A stretch of 15,777 nucleotides of DNA, taken from positions 1 through 15,777 of the forward strand of contig DATDYQ010000014.1 of the NCBI GenBank assembly GCA_035288965.1, in the 5' to 3' direction. The DNA comes from DATDYQ01 sp035288965 (GTDB taxonomy: Archaea; Nanobdellota; Nanobdellia; SCGC-AAA011-G17; JAGVZF01). The position numbers and the translations under genes were made by a program. The notes under the pieces are model-generated. The model was given only the letters and a program-made list of their open reading frames with translations. It ran no database searches and was not told where the DNA came from. Shown here in pieces: positions 1-7,335 of the stretch (positions are counted from its first letter, which is position 1; each line of letters opens with the position of its first letter).

Positions 1-342
1 AATAAATTTATTGCTTATCTACAAAGTGTGATAAAAGATAATGGAAGTGGGGTAAATACAAAGATAAATAAAAAACATAATGCTTTAGTTTATCATAATA
101 TGCTTGATTCAGAGGGATATAAAAAGAATTCAGGAACTTTCTGCTTTAATGGAAAAAGATATTTAGTTACAGCTATAGGAAATGATAATAATTTTGTGGA
201 TAGTGCAACTGAAATATTAAGCGACAGTAAAACTATTGAAGAAAAGGCTAAATCATTATTTGGAAATCTTAATGCAAGATATCTTCATTTGAGAGAATTC
301 CAAAATGGAAAAGATGTTAATGATTATGAGGTAACTGCTTAA
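1..342 (+). CDS. Unknown protein, 5'-truncated by the window edge
   Basis: The reading frame is open from the first base to the TAA at 340-342. A GTG at 28 could start it, but the nine codons before it (N-K-F-I-A-Y-L-Q-S) are also open and no TATA box or Shine-Dalgarno sequence precedes 28, so the gene probably begins outside the window. The visible part is about 113 residues, hydrophilic, with no membrane segment. It contains a beta-like stretch (GTFCFNGKRYLVTAIG) followed by an acidic helical part. I do not recognise a family. The next gene starts 1 bp after its stop, so the two are almost certainly co-transcribed and translationally coupled. Confidence 0.6.
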   Translation, partial: NKFIAYLQSVIKDNGSGVNTKINKKHNALVYHNMLDSEGYKKNSGTFCFNGKRYLVTAIGNDNNFVDSATEILSDSKTIEEKAKSLFGNLNARYLHLREFQNGKDVNDYEVTA

Positions 343-343
343 A

Positions 344-1342
344 ATGACTAGGCTTATAGTAAAGAATAATAGGACGATAAGGAATGGAATAATAAAAGTA
401 GGATTTGTAACTTTAGCACTTACTGGACTAGCTTTTAAACAACCAATTTCTAATGAAATTTCTAAGGAAATGAATAGTAGAAGAGTTTATCATGCTATAG
501 AAGGTGCATTAGATAAAAATGATATCTTGGAATTCAAAAGAATAATGGGTGAAGATGTTCAAGAGCTTCCAGAAAGCAAAAGGAGTTCATTAGAAGCAAG
601 ATTGGATGATTTATATTATGATAATATTAAATCTTTAATTGATAAATCGAATTATGCTCAAGCATCGAGAAATATTTGTTTATTCAGAGAAGATTTAAAT
701 CAACAACAAATAAGTGAGTTGAATAAGAAACTTTATGCTATATCTCCTGAAAGTATATGGCATAGAGCTGAGACTGAGGCTAATTTGAACAAGAAAATAG
801 ATCTATTGGGAAAAGCATATAATGGATATAAAATGATTGATGAGAAAAAAGCTGATGAAGTATTAAAAGATTATTTCAATGCTAGAATTTTAAGTCTTAC
901 TGAAAAAATTGGAGAAGGATTTTATAAATATATTTCCAGAGAATTAGACAGCATATTATCCGATGATATTTTATTTATTAACGGAAAAACACCTACATTA
1001 AAAAATGTTAGCAATGATGCATTTGATAATCTATTTGTAGCTGAACAGAGGTATATAATAAGTTATCAGTATATAAATCTAATTACTGAAAGGACGCCTA
1101 TATTTCTTAAGTCTATGGAGCTAGTTGAAAGATTTTTACCAGAACAAAGAAAGGTTTATGCAGGAAGAATTTTAGATGTTTATGCAAGAGAAGTATTTAA
1201 AGTGATAAATAAGGAAAGTAAGGGAGATATGGATGATATAAAATATTTAGTTTCATTACAATTATTAGAAAGAAAATTTGGGTATAAAACTTCTTTAAAT
1301 GTTGATGATATTATGACTAAGAGGATGATGGGAACAAAATAA
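344..1342 (+). CDS. Membrane-anchored helical protein of unknown function
   Basis: 332 residues. Residues 1-14 are basic (TRLIVKNNRTIRN) and are followed by one hydrophobic segment at about 15-31 (GIIKVGFVTLALTGLAF), which looks like an uncleaved signal anchor. There is no lipobox cysteine. The remaining 300 residues look almost entirely alpha-helical, with paired amphipathic helices rich in Lys, Glu, Asp and Tyr that resemble TPR-like repeats, although no clear consensus can be matched. The ATG lies 1 bp after the stop of the upstream partial gene, so both form one operon. On the opposite strand the possible small gene at 1317-1481 overlaps its last codons. Function unknown; an extracytoplasmic scaffold is a guess from architecture only. 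Confidence 0.75.
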   Translation: MTRLIVKNNRTIRNGIIKVGFVTLALTGLAFKQPISNEISKEMNSRRVYHAIEGALDKNDILEFKRIMGEDVQELPESKRSSLEARLDDLYYDNIKSLIDKSNYAQASRNICLFREDLNQQQISELNKKLYAISPESIWHRAETEANLNKKIDLLGKAYNGYKMIDEKKADEVLKDYFNARILSLTEKIGEGFYKYISRELDSILSDDILFINGKTPTLKNVSNDAFDNLFVAEQRYIISYQYINLITERTPIFLKSMELVERFLPEQRKVYAGRILDVYAREVFKVINKESKGDMDDIKYLVSLQLLERKFGYKTSLNVDDIMTKRMMGTK

Positions 1343-1481
1343 AAAATTGTGTAATTCTTTTTAATCGCTCTTCAAAGTCTTTAGACATCTCATTTCTTAT
1401 TCTTTTAAAATGTTCTATTCTCTTTATCCTTTCTTTAGGGTTTGTTTTAAATATCCCAAAGAATTTTTTGATGTTTTTCAT
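1317..1481 (-). CDS. Possible small basic protein, 54 residues
   Basis: An open frame starts with ATG at 1481-1479 and ends with TAG at 1319-1317. The product begins MKNIKKFFGIFKTNPKERIK and continues as a Lys/Arg/Glu-rich helix, then a hydrophobic tail (TQFFILFPSSS). Support for a real gene is the promoter: a TTTATAAG box on this strand at 1511-1504 is centred about 26 nt before the ATG, the same spacing seen for several other genes here. A T6 tract (1496-1491 read on this strand) lies between box and ATG. It starts 32 bp after the fttA stop and overlaps the convergent membrane-protein gene by about 26 bp. No family is recognised; it could also be chance coding in a 3' region. Confidence 0.4.
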   Translation of the reverse strand: MKNIKKFFGIFKTNPKERIKRIEHFKRIRNEMSKDFEERLKRITQFFILFPSSS

Positions 1482-1490
1482 TTTATTAAC

Positions 1491-1496
1491 AAAAAA
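1491..1496 (-). terminator. T6 tract downstream of fttA
   Basis: Reading the minus strand, six T residues follow the fttA stop by about 16 nt. Archaeal intrinsic termination and FttA-assisted termination both use U-rich tracts without an obligatory hairpin, so this is a plausible 3' end for the psmB-fttA transcript. Weak evidence in an AT-rich genome. Confidence 0.3.
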
Positions 1497-1503
1497 GATA
1501 AAT

Positions 1504-1511
1504 CTTATAAA
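1504..1511 (-). promoter_or_regulatory. TATA box for the possible 54-residue gene
   Basis: TTTATAAG on the minus strand, centred about 26 nt upstream of the ATG at 1481. This matches archaeal TBP-site spacing for a leaderless mRNA. It lies just past the fttA stop codon. Confidence 0.4.
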
Positions 1512-1512
1512 T

Positions 1513-4500
1513 TCATCTAATTCTTAAAGCTTCCAAGTTTCTTGGAGCTGATGTTTCAATTTTAGCCATTTTATGCATATCAGAAGCCAATTCAAGACAT
1601 TTAGAACTTTCACCATGCTGTGTAATTATTCTTTTTGGCTTTGGCTGTAATTTATAGATAAAGTTTTGCAATTGCTGTCTGTTAGAATGACCTGTAAATG
1701 AATGTATAGAGAATATTTCCATCTTAACTTCTACCATCTCCTGTCTCTCGCCATTTTGGAAATATAATTGACGATCACCATTTTGTAATTTTCTTCCAAG
1801 TGAACCTTCTCCTTGATAACTATTTAAAACTAGAGAATTTCTTGGATCATTAGCAAGATGTTTAAGATATTCTACAGATGGACCACCGGTTAACATTCCG
1901 GAAGTTGCCATAATAATACATGGACCTTCATAATCAATTACTTCCATCATTTCTTTCTGTCCGGCTACTCTTTTAAAAATTTCAGATAAAAAAGGATTTT
2001 GATCTTTATGGAATATATTTTTCTTAACTTTAGCATTGAAGAAATCAGGATATGCTGTATGAATTGCTGTAACGTCCCATACCATGCCCTGAATATAAAC
2101 CGGAATTTTATCCATGTCCCCTGTTTTAACAGCTGTATCAAGAATAATCTGAATTTCCTGTGCTCTTCCAACTCCAAGAACAGGAAGCAATACTTTTCCA
2201 CCCCTTTTAATCGTATTTTTTATTATTTCCATTAAGAATAATTCAGCTTCTCTTCTTGGAGGATATATATCATTTTTTCCACCATATGTTGCTTCAATGA
2301 TCAAAGTTTCAAGTCTTGGAAATCTTGTTTGAGCTGCTGAAAGTAAATTACTTGTTTCATATAACATATCAGCTGTGTAAACTAAATTATGCAAACCATT
2401 ACCAATATGCAAATGAGTTTGACAGCTTCCAATTGTATGGCCAGCGTTATAGAAAGTTAATCTTATATCTGGAGTTATATCTGTAACTTCCTCAAAACCA
2501 ATTGGGATTGTATGTTTAACCATCTCTTTAATATCAGTAGAAGAATAGATTGCCTTTTTTGCATCTTTTGCGGCAATTCCAATATAATCTAGTTGTAATA
2601 AAGCCATTATGTCTCTAGTAGGTTCTGTATTGTGCAAACAAATAGGTGCTTCACCCCCAATAAAATTTTCATCTTCCTCAACTGAGAAGTCATAAACATA
2701 TCCATTTGAAGGTGTACATAAATTAATATCAGTTACTTCCAAAAATGATAAATCGGAATTTGCTAATTTATAAAGTGAATCTTGAACTAATAATTGATCG
2801 TTTTGAGTATTTTCTAAAATTCTTATATATTGTTTGTTTAATAAGTTAGATAATCTCTGTTTGGTGATATTTGATCTATTTTTAAGTCTGTGATAATACC
2901 AATTTAATCCAAAATTAGATTCTTTTAAAGGAACTAATCCACAAGAGTTTTTAGTCAGTTCAGGTTCACGATTATAGTAATCAGATAAATTTATTGTTAT
3001 ACTATAAACTCTTGCCTTTGTTTTGGCAGTTGGTACAAATCTGTCAAATAAGGTATATGTAAAACCCATTTGCGTGCACAAATAAGATAAATCAGAAATT
3101 AATGTCTTACTCACACTGGTAGCTTGCACTGTTTTGTTTTTAATATTGAGATAACCATCACCTGCCATATATGCTTTAAGATATTCAAGTTTTAGCTCTT
3201 TATTTACATTAAATATTAAATTTGGAACATGTTTGCTATTTGCTTTGGTATAACCATTAAAAAATACATTTGCAAACCAATTTCTTATTTTCTTTGAATT
3301 AAAAGTAACTCTTAATCTAGTTAATTGACTTATTGAAACATTACATTTAATCTTAAATACTTTTTCTACACATTTGCATAAATCTTCCACATAAGGCTGA
3401 TCTTTAAGACCAAATGTTAATCTTACGGATCTTTTTTCAAGGTGTCCTTCGGCTGTGAAATATCCCAAAATTCTCATTAATTCTGGAGATGGTTCTATTT
3501 CTTCAGGTAATTTATTCCACATTCCCATATCTGGCATTCTATGTGGGGTGACTAGATGATCTCCAACTCGTAGTTCTTCGATTTTTATTGTTTTTACAGT
3601 GCCATCTTTTAGCACAAATATGCTATGTGAACCTGTAACTTTAACTTTTCTTCCTGTTTTAACTTTTATTTCATATAGACTGTCAGTGACTTTATGTCTA
3701 ATAACTTTTCTTACTTTTTTAAAATTAATTTTGTAATCTTTTTGTGAAAATGCAGGAACTTTGATATCTTTTTCTACTGATGCACAGATATATTCATTAT
3801 ACTTACCATATTCAATATTTTTGCTAGATTTTATCAATTCATCAATTATAAATCCTATTTTTTCTTTACGTATATTCCCTTCTTCACTTAGAATAACTGG
3901 TTCAGCGTAATCAACACTACAATAAACAGGTCCATCATATCCATACTTAAATAAATAAGGTAAAAATCCTGAATGATCAAGATGTGCATGTGAAATAATA
4001 ACAGCATCTAATTCTTTTATATCAAAATCAGGAGATTCAAGTAGGGGATAAGCATTTTCCTCTGATGCTACATTAATACCGCAGTCCATCATTATTCTTG
4101 ATTCTGGAGTTTGAACTAAAATGCAAGATCTTCCAACTTCTCTTGCTGCTCCTAAAAAAGAAACTCTAACCCATTCATTTTTTTTACCTCTTAACCAACC
4201 ATCATATATTCTATGGCCAACTCTGTCCAGGAATTTTTTTCTAAAATCAGTATTTTCATATAAAACATGTCTTATATTTTCTATAATCTTTGATTTAATT
4301 GCAGGAGTTCTTCTAATTAATGGAACCCAAAATGTTTCCTGTCTTATTTGTTTTAATAAATCACCTGCTTTCCCAATTGCTAATCCGGGCTTTTCGGCTT
4401 CTATTGTGACTTCTGAACGAGGAGGATCAAACAATATATTTGCTATTCCTGCTTCTGGTGGAATTATTTTTTCAATTATCTTTTGGGCTTTTTCAGGATC

Positions 4501-4698
4501 TATAGTAATTGATGGATCTGGACGCAATTCTATTCTTTTTTTGATATCATTAACTATTTCTCTAATATATCCATTATTATTAAGAAAGAAATCTTTACTT
4601 TTAGTATAAATAACTATGTTAGCTGCTTCAAATGTTGCTTCACTAATAGCTGCATTACTCGGTAGTTTGCTTAATACTTCGTCTATTATTTTAACCAT
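1513..4698 (-). CDS. fttA: KH/beta-CASP nuclease aCPSF1 (FttA) with intein
   Basis: The archaeal CPSF-like factor cleaves nascent RNA and terminates RNA polymerase at U-rich sites. The precursor is 1061 residues; removing the intein at 261-690 leaves a 631-residue mature protein, the usual family size. Two KH domains come first (about 28-70 and 86-150, with GLAIGKAG at 105-112). The metallo-beta-lactamase core follows with HAHLDH (H237, H239, D241, H242), GHTIGS (H754) and TAD (D777), then beta-CASP motifs at E802, GHS (H1004) and TQHGE (H1028). All metal ligands appear intact. The ATG follows psmB by 12 bp without a Shine-Dalgarno sequence but with a T7 tract in the gap. Adjacency of psmB and this gene is known in other archaea (e.g. 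Methanocaldococcus). Identity is very secure. Confidence 0.96.
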   Translation of the reverse strand: MVKIIDEVLSKLPSNAAISEATFEAANIVIYTKSKDFFLNNNGYIREIVNDIKKRIELRPDPSITIDPEKAQKIIEKIIPPEAGIANILFDPPRSEVTIEAEKPGLAIGKAGDLLKQIRQETFWVPLIRRTPAIKSKIIENIRHVLYENTDFRKKFLDRVGHRIYDGWLRGKKNEWVRVSFLGAAREVGRSCILVQTPESRIMMDCGINVASEENAYPLLESPDFDIKELDAVIISHAHLDHSGFLPYLFKYGYDGPVYCSVDYAEPVILSEEGNIRKEKIGFIIDELIKSSKNIEYGKYNEYICASVEKDIKVPAFSQKDYKINFKKVRKVIRHKVTDSLYEIKVKTGRKVKVTGSHSIFVLKDGTVKTIKIEELRVGDHLVTPHRMPDMGMWNKLPEEIEPSPELMRILGYFTAEGHLEKRSVRLTFGLKDQPYVEDLCKCVEKVFKIKCNVSISQLTRLRVTFNSKKIRNWFANVFFNGYTKANSKHVPNLIFNVNKELKLEYLKAYMAGDGYLNIKNKTVQATSVSKTLISDLSYLCTQMGFTYTLFDRFVPTAKTKARVYSITINLSDYYNREPELTKNSCGLVPLKESNFGLNWYYHRLKNRSNITKQRLSNLLNKQYIRILENTQNDQLLVQDSLYKLANSDLSFLEVTDINLCTPSNGYVYDFSVEEDENFIGGEAPICLHNTEPTRDIMALLQLDYIGIAAKDAKKAIYSSTDIKEMVKHTIPIGFEEVTDITPDIRLTFYNAGHTIGSCQTHLHIGNGLHNLVYTADMLYETSNLLSAAQTRFPRLETLIIEATYGGKNDIYPPRREAELFLMEIIKNTIKRGGKVLLPVLGVGRAQEIQIILDTAVKTGDMDKIPVYIQGMVWDVTAIHTAYPDFFNAKVKKNIFHKDQNPFLSEIFKRVAGQKEMMEVIDYEGPCIIMATSGMLTGGPSVEYLKHLANDPRNSLVLNSYQGEGSLGRKLQNGDRQLYFQNGERQEMVEVKMEIFSIHSFTGHSNRQQLQNFIYKLQPKPKRIITQHGESSKCLELASDMHKMAKIETSAPRNLEALRIR
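2629..3918 (-). mobile_element. Intein with LAGLIDADG homing endonuclease, inside fttA
   Basis: Residues 261-690 of the precursor (430 aa) interrupt the conserved extein sequence DGPVYC/TEPTRD. The intein starts with Ser261 (SVDYAEPVIL, block A) rather than Cys. It has block B T-x-x-H (T355-G-S-H358), two LAGLIDADG-type blocks, LGYFTAEGH (acidic residue E417) and LKAYMAGDG (acidic residue D514), block F (VYDFSVEEDENFIG) and the terminal His689-Asn690, followed by Thr691 as the +1 nucleophile. All residues needed for splicing and for DNA cleavage are present, so it should be a splicing-competent, potentially mobile element. It lies 18 residues after the zinc-binding HAHLDH motif, in the catalytic core. 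Boundaries are set by the terminal motifs and extein continuity. Confidence 0.94.
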
Positions 4699-4703
4699 TT
4701 TGT

Positions 4704-4710
4704 AAAAAAA
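4704..4710 (-). terminator. T7 tract between psmB and fttA
   Basis: Seven consecutive T residues on the minus strand lie between the psmB stop (4713-4711) and the fttA ATG (4698). Such tracts are archaeal termination signals and the substrate context of FttA itself. Whether it terminates some transcripts here is inference. Confidence 0.3.
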
Positions 4711-5358
4711 TTAATTAGAAATGTTAAATTCTATTTTTTTTGATATTACCTTTATTACTCCTTTTTCTGTTATTGTTACAACATCATATCCATTTCCGGT
4801 TGGTAAATCTCTTTGCATTGCTGAATTTAAACTCTTTAATGCTATTTGGATTCCTTCATTAACTGAAATCCCTTTTTTATACATTGCTTCTAAAACCCCA
4901 TAAGCTAAATCTGATCCTGAACCATCTGAAACAAAATCATCATAAGTCATTATTGAGCCATCCATTCCGATTTCATATAGATGAAATCCGGTAGGATCTT
5001 TTCCAGCAACTAAAAAACCTACAATACTTTGTATCATCGAAGGAGTTCTTATATTATTATAAACCATTCCTGCCAATAAATTAGATGCTTCTTTTACTGT
5101 TATCTCTCTATCTGTTCTTATTTTCTTTAATCTAATCTCTGCTTTAATTAATTTTGTTAATAACTGAGCGTCACTTACTAATCCTGCTGTTGTTACAGCT
5201 ATATTATCTGAGATAACCTGTATTTTTTCAGCATTTTTATCCATTATTCTATAACCACCAGATGCTCTTTTATCTGCAGCCAATACTATTCCATCTTTAC
5301 ATACAATACCTATAGTTGTTGTTCCAGTTGTTAATCTATTTTTTATGTTTTGTTCCAT
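4711..5358 (-). CDS. psmB: Archaeal 20S proteasome subunit beta
   Basis: 215 residues. It is the catalytic subunit of the archaeal 20S proteasome, an N-terminal threonine hydrolase that degrades unfolded or tagged proteins in the cytoplasm. A 12-residue propeptide (MEQNIKNRLTTG) precedes TTTIG, so self-cleavage would expose Thr13 as Thr1. The other catalytic residues are in place: Asp29 (mature D17, in AADK) and Lys45 (mature K33, in AEKI). GSGSD near residue 145 matches the conserved SGS loop. The start is supported by GAGGGA ending about 5 nt upstream, with a TATA-like TTTAAATA near 5442-5435 giving a leader of roughly 50 nt. It is the first gene of the psmB-fttA operon. Confidence 0.96.
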   Translation of the reverse strand: MEQNIKNRLTTGTTTIGIVCKDGIVLAADKRASGGYRIMDKNAEKIQVISDNIAVTTAGLVSDAQLLTKLIKAEIRLKKIRTDREITVKEASNLLAGMVYNNIRTPSMIQSIVGFLVAGKDPTGFHLYEIGMDGSIMTYDDFVSDGSGSDLAYGVLEAMYKKGISVNEGIQIALKSLNSAMQRDLPTGNGYDVVTITEKGVIKVISKKIEFNISN

Positions 5359-5363
5359 TTATG

Positions 5364-5370
5364 CTCCCTC
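5364..5370 (-). promoter_or_regulatory. Shine-Dalgarno site of psmB
   Basis: GAGGGAG on the minus strand ends about 5 nt before the psmB ATG. It fixes the start and shows that this gene, unlike most neighbours, uses leadered initiation. Confidence 0.6.
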
Positions 5371-5434
5371 TTTTATAGAATTATTTTTCATTTTAGATTC
5401 TTTAGAATCAGATAATAATGTAAAATATATTGTA

Positions 5435-5442
5435 TATTTAAA
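5435..5442 (-). promoter_or_regulatory. Probable TATA box of the psmB-fttA operon
   Basis: TTTAAATA on the minus strand, preceded by AGC. Transcription would begin about 26 nt downstream, near 5412, leaving a roughly 54-nt leader with the Shine-Dalgarno site. A nearer CTATAAAA at 5378-5371 would place the start inside the gene and is a poorer candidate. Confidence 0.4.
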
Positions 5443-5467
5443 GCTTTTGGTTTATGGTTTTTATTAC

Positions 5468-5986
5468 TTATTTTAAATCTTGTAATATCTTATTAACAAT
5501 CTGCATAGGTCCCATTTTATTTGAATCAAAAATTTTTGCCTTTTTATATCTTAAATTTTGAAAATGTAGTGTATTCCTCTTTAGTTTGCTTAAGGAAATT
5601 TTTGTTCCACCTTTTAAGGCAGTTCTTTGTTTTACTCTTAATTTTCTGGTTTCAAATGGCGCATCTATTTGGTAAATAAGTATGTTTATTCCTTTTTTAT
5701 TTATCATCTTTAAAAAGTCTTTAACATATCTTTCTTGAGTAAATGATTTTTCAACTATAACATTTATCCTTCTCTTGAGATATTCTTTAGTAATTATTGA
5801 TCCAATTTCAGAAGCAAGGCGAATTTTTTCAAAATCATCTATTTTAACTCCTGAAATAAAATGTTTTATCTTATCCAAAGAAATAAGAGCAGTTCCATTA
5901 AGTTTTTTATGTAAAAGATTTGCTGTTGTTGACTTTCCAGCACCTATAGTACCATCTATTATAATCAAAAAATTACTTTTCATCAC
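5468..5986 (-). CDS. P-loop kinase-like NTPase (AAA_33/zeta-toxin-like fold)
   Basis: 172 residues. A Walker A motif GTIGAGKST at 12-20 follows a beta strand (NFLIIID). It is followed by a SLDKI segment around D38, where kinases of this group bind substrate or metal, then an IVEKSF strand and an Arg/Lys-rich lid-like region (TRKLRVKQRTALKGG, about 112-126). The fold is that of small nucleoside or polynucleotide kinases; the phosphoryl acceptor cannot be read from the sequence. Frame starts are GTG at 5986 and ATG at 5983; GGTGA lies 8 nt before the GTG and 11 nt before the ATG, so either is possible. It lies 24 bp downstream of cca, probably co-transcribed, which makes an RNA-related role attractive but unproven. 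Confidence 0.75.
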   Translation of the reverse strand: MMKSNFLIIIDGTIGAGKSTTANLLHKKLNGTALISLDKIKHFISGVKIDDFEKIRLASEIGSIITKEYLKRRINVIVEKSFTQERYVKDFLKMINKKGINILIYQIDAPFETRKLRVKQRTALKGGTKISLSKLKRNTLHFQNLRYKKAKIFDSNKMGPMQIVNKILQDLK

Positions 5987-6010
5987 TCTTTACATCACCC
6001 ACAATCATCT

Positions 6011-7228
6011 TCATAAATTTTTTATTGTTTTTACTCTTTCTTTAACATATTTATCCTTAACTAAAACTTTAAGATAATCATTAGCTTTAGTATATTTTCT
6101 TTTTATTATAACAAAAACTCTTTTATTATCTTTTTGTAATTTATATTTTTTCCATTTCTTTTTAAAATTAATAATATTCTTTTCATCTTTTAAGAAAGGG
6201 CCATAATGCTTAACTTCTTTAGGTAAGGTTAAATTTTTAATATTAAACCAAGCATATGTTTCTTTATCAAAATGCCAATCAAATTTATTTACTATAAAAT
6301 CTTCTTCATCAAGTTTATTTTTAATATATTCAATAGATTTAAGAATTTTAGCTCCAATAATATCTTGTTTACCTTTTAATGGGATTATTTCAAGAATGAT
6401 ATCTGCTTTTATTTGTTTAATATCAAACTTCTTTTCTATGAAATAAGAAGATGATGGATTTTTTATATAAGAATTAGCTGTTTTTATGAATAAATCAAAC
6501 TTTTCTTTTGATAATGAAGCTGATGCATTTCTATCTTTTTGTACTGGATCTATTAAGATTAAAGGGGATTGTTTTTTTGCTTCGTTTAATGAGAATAAAA
6601 CATCATTTTTATCTTTATAGTAATGTTTAATGTCAATTATTTCTTTATCTTTCCATTTAGATGCTGCTTTTAGGAAATTGTTTAATGATTTATAATAAAT
6701 TATTAACAATTCCAAAACATAACCTGAAAATCCTTTAATATAAGATTCAGCTCCATATAAATTATTAACATGAAAGAATTGTTTTGCTAGCCTTATTTCA
6801 TCTTGAAGTTTTTCGTTTGTATTATTCTTAACATATAGTGCATGAAGTTGGCTAACATCAGTAACATTTAATGCTTGTTTTGCATTTTTAATCTCTAAAA
6901 CAGGAATTACTTCAAATGTTATTTTATTATATCTTATTTGAAAATAATCACGAGAACCATGAAGTTTGGTAAATTTGAAACCTTTTAGTTGTTTTTGTAA
7001 TAGATTAGATATTTGATCTGACTTTAATTTATATTTATTATAATTAAATTTTACAAAAATGTCAATATCATAATTACCTCTAAGCCATGTATTTTTTGCA
7101 AAACTTCCTCCTGTAATTGCTTTAGCATCTTTTAATTTTGAATTTAACTTTTTAAGAAAGGAATTTACTTCCTGGCTTAATTTTAATTGCTCTTCTCTTG
7201 TTGGTTTAATGTCTTTCAATATGTCCAT
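6011..7228 (-). CDS. cca: CCA tRNA nucleotidyltransferase, class I (archaeal)
   Basis: 405 residues, slightly shorter than typical archaeal enzymes. It adds or repairs the 3' CCA of tRNA using CTP and ATP without a template. The nucleotidyltransferase signature is clear: GGSFAKNTWLRG at 40-51 (the GS motif), then YDIDIFV with metal-binding Asp54 and Asp56. The third carboxylate position sits in ITFEVIPV, where Glu106 aligns with the Asp usually found. HGSRDYFQI (90-98) matches the substrate-binding strand after the palm. The central and C-terminal parts fit the archaeal tRNA-binding domains, including the GFSGYVLELL helix. It is first in a two-gene unit with the P-loop kinase downstream and diverges from the protease gene across a roughly 107-bp shared promoter region. 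Confidence 0.92.
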   Translation of the reverse strand: MDILKDIKPTREEQLKLSQEVNSFLKKLNSKLKDAKAITGGSFAKNTWLRGNYDIDIFVKFNYNKYKLKSDQISNLLQKQLKGFKFTKLHGSRDYFQIRYNKITFEVIPVLEIKNAKQALNVTDVSQLHALYVKNNTNEKLQDEIRLAKQFFHVNNLYGAESYIKGFSGYVLELLIIYYKSLNNFLKAASKWKDKEIIDIKHYYKDKNDVLFSLNEAKKQSPLILIDPVQKDRNASASLSKEKFDLFIKTANSYIKNPSSSYFIEKKFDIKQIKADIILEIIPLKGKQDIIGAKILKSIEYIKNKLDEEDFIVNKFDWHFDKETYAWFNIKNLTLPKEVKHYGPFLKDEKNIINFKKKWKKYKLQKDNKRVFVIIKRKYTKANDYLKVLVKDKYVKERVKTIKNL

Positions 7229-7304
7229 AATTAGGTTAAAATTTTATAGAATAAAAAGGTTGTTATGTATATTAATTATTGATTAGTAGTTACTTTTAGA
7301 AAGG

Positions 7305-7312
7305 TTTATAAA
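7305..7312 (+). promoter_or_regulatory. TATA box of the trypsin-like protease gene
   Basis: TTTATAAA preceded by purine-rich GAAAGG (a BRE-like element). It is centred about 27 nt before the ATG at 7336, which argues for that ATG over the in-frame TTG at 7324, and for a leaderless mRNA. Confidence 0.6.
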
Positions 7313-7335
7313 CAGTTATTTTTTTGACAATTATT

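Noticed and set aside
1965..2235. Two overlapping open frames on both strands inside the fttA beta-CASP region
   Set aside because: Both coincide with the conserved beta-CASP coding frame and have no initiation signals.
4121..4609. A long open frame antisense to the fttA KH-domain region
   Set aside because: It lies opposite a strongly conserved coding region, has low-complexity Leu/Ile/Phe/Ser composition and no promoter or ribosome-binding site; an expected antisense shadow.
5397..5410. GATTC-TTTA-GAATC hairpin in the psmB leader region
   Set aside because: A 5-bp stem without conservation evidence is within chance expectation.
7242..7249. CTATAAAA on the minus strand as the cca promoter
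   Set aside because: It is centred only about 18 nt before the cca ATG, too close for the usual 26-nt spacing, so the true promoter of cca could not be fixed.
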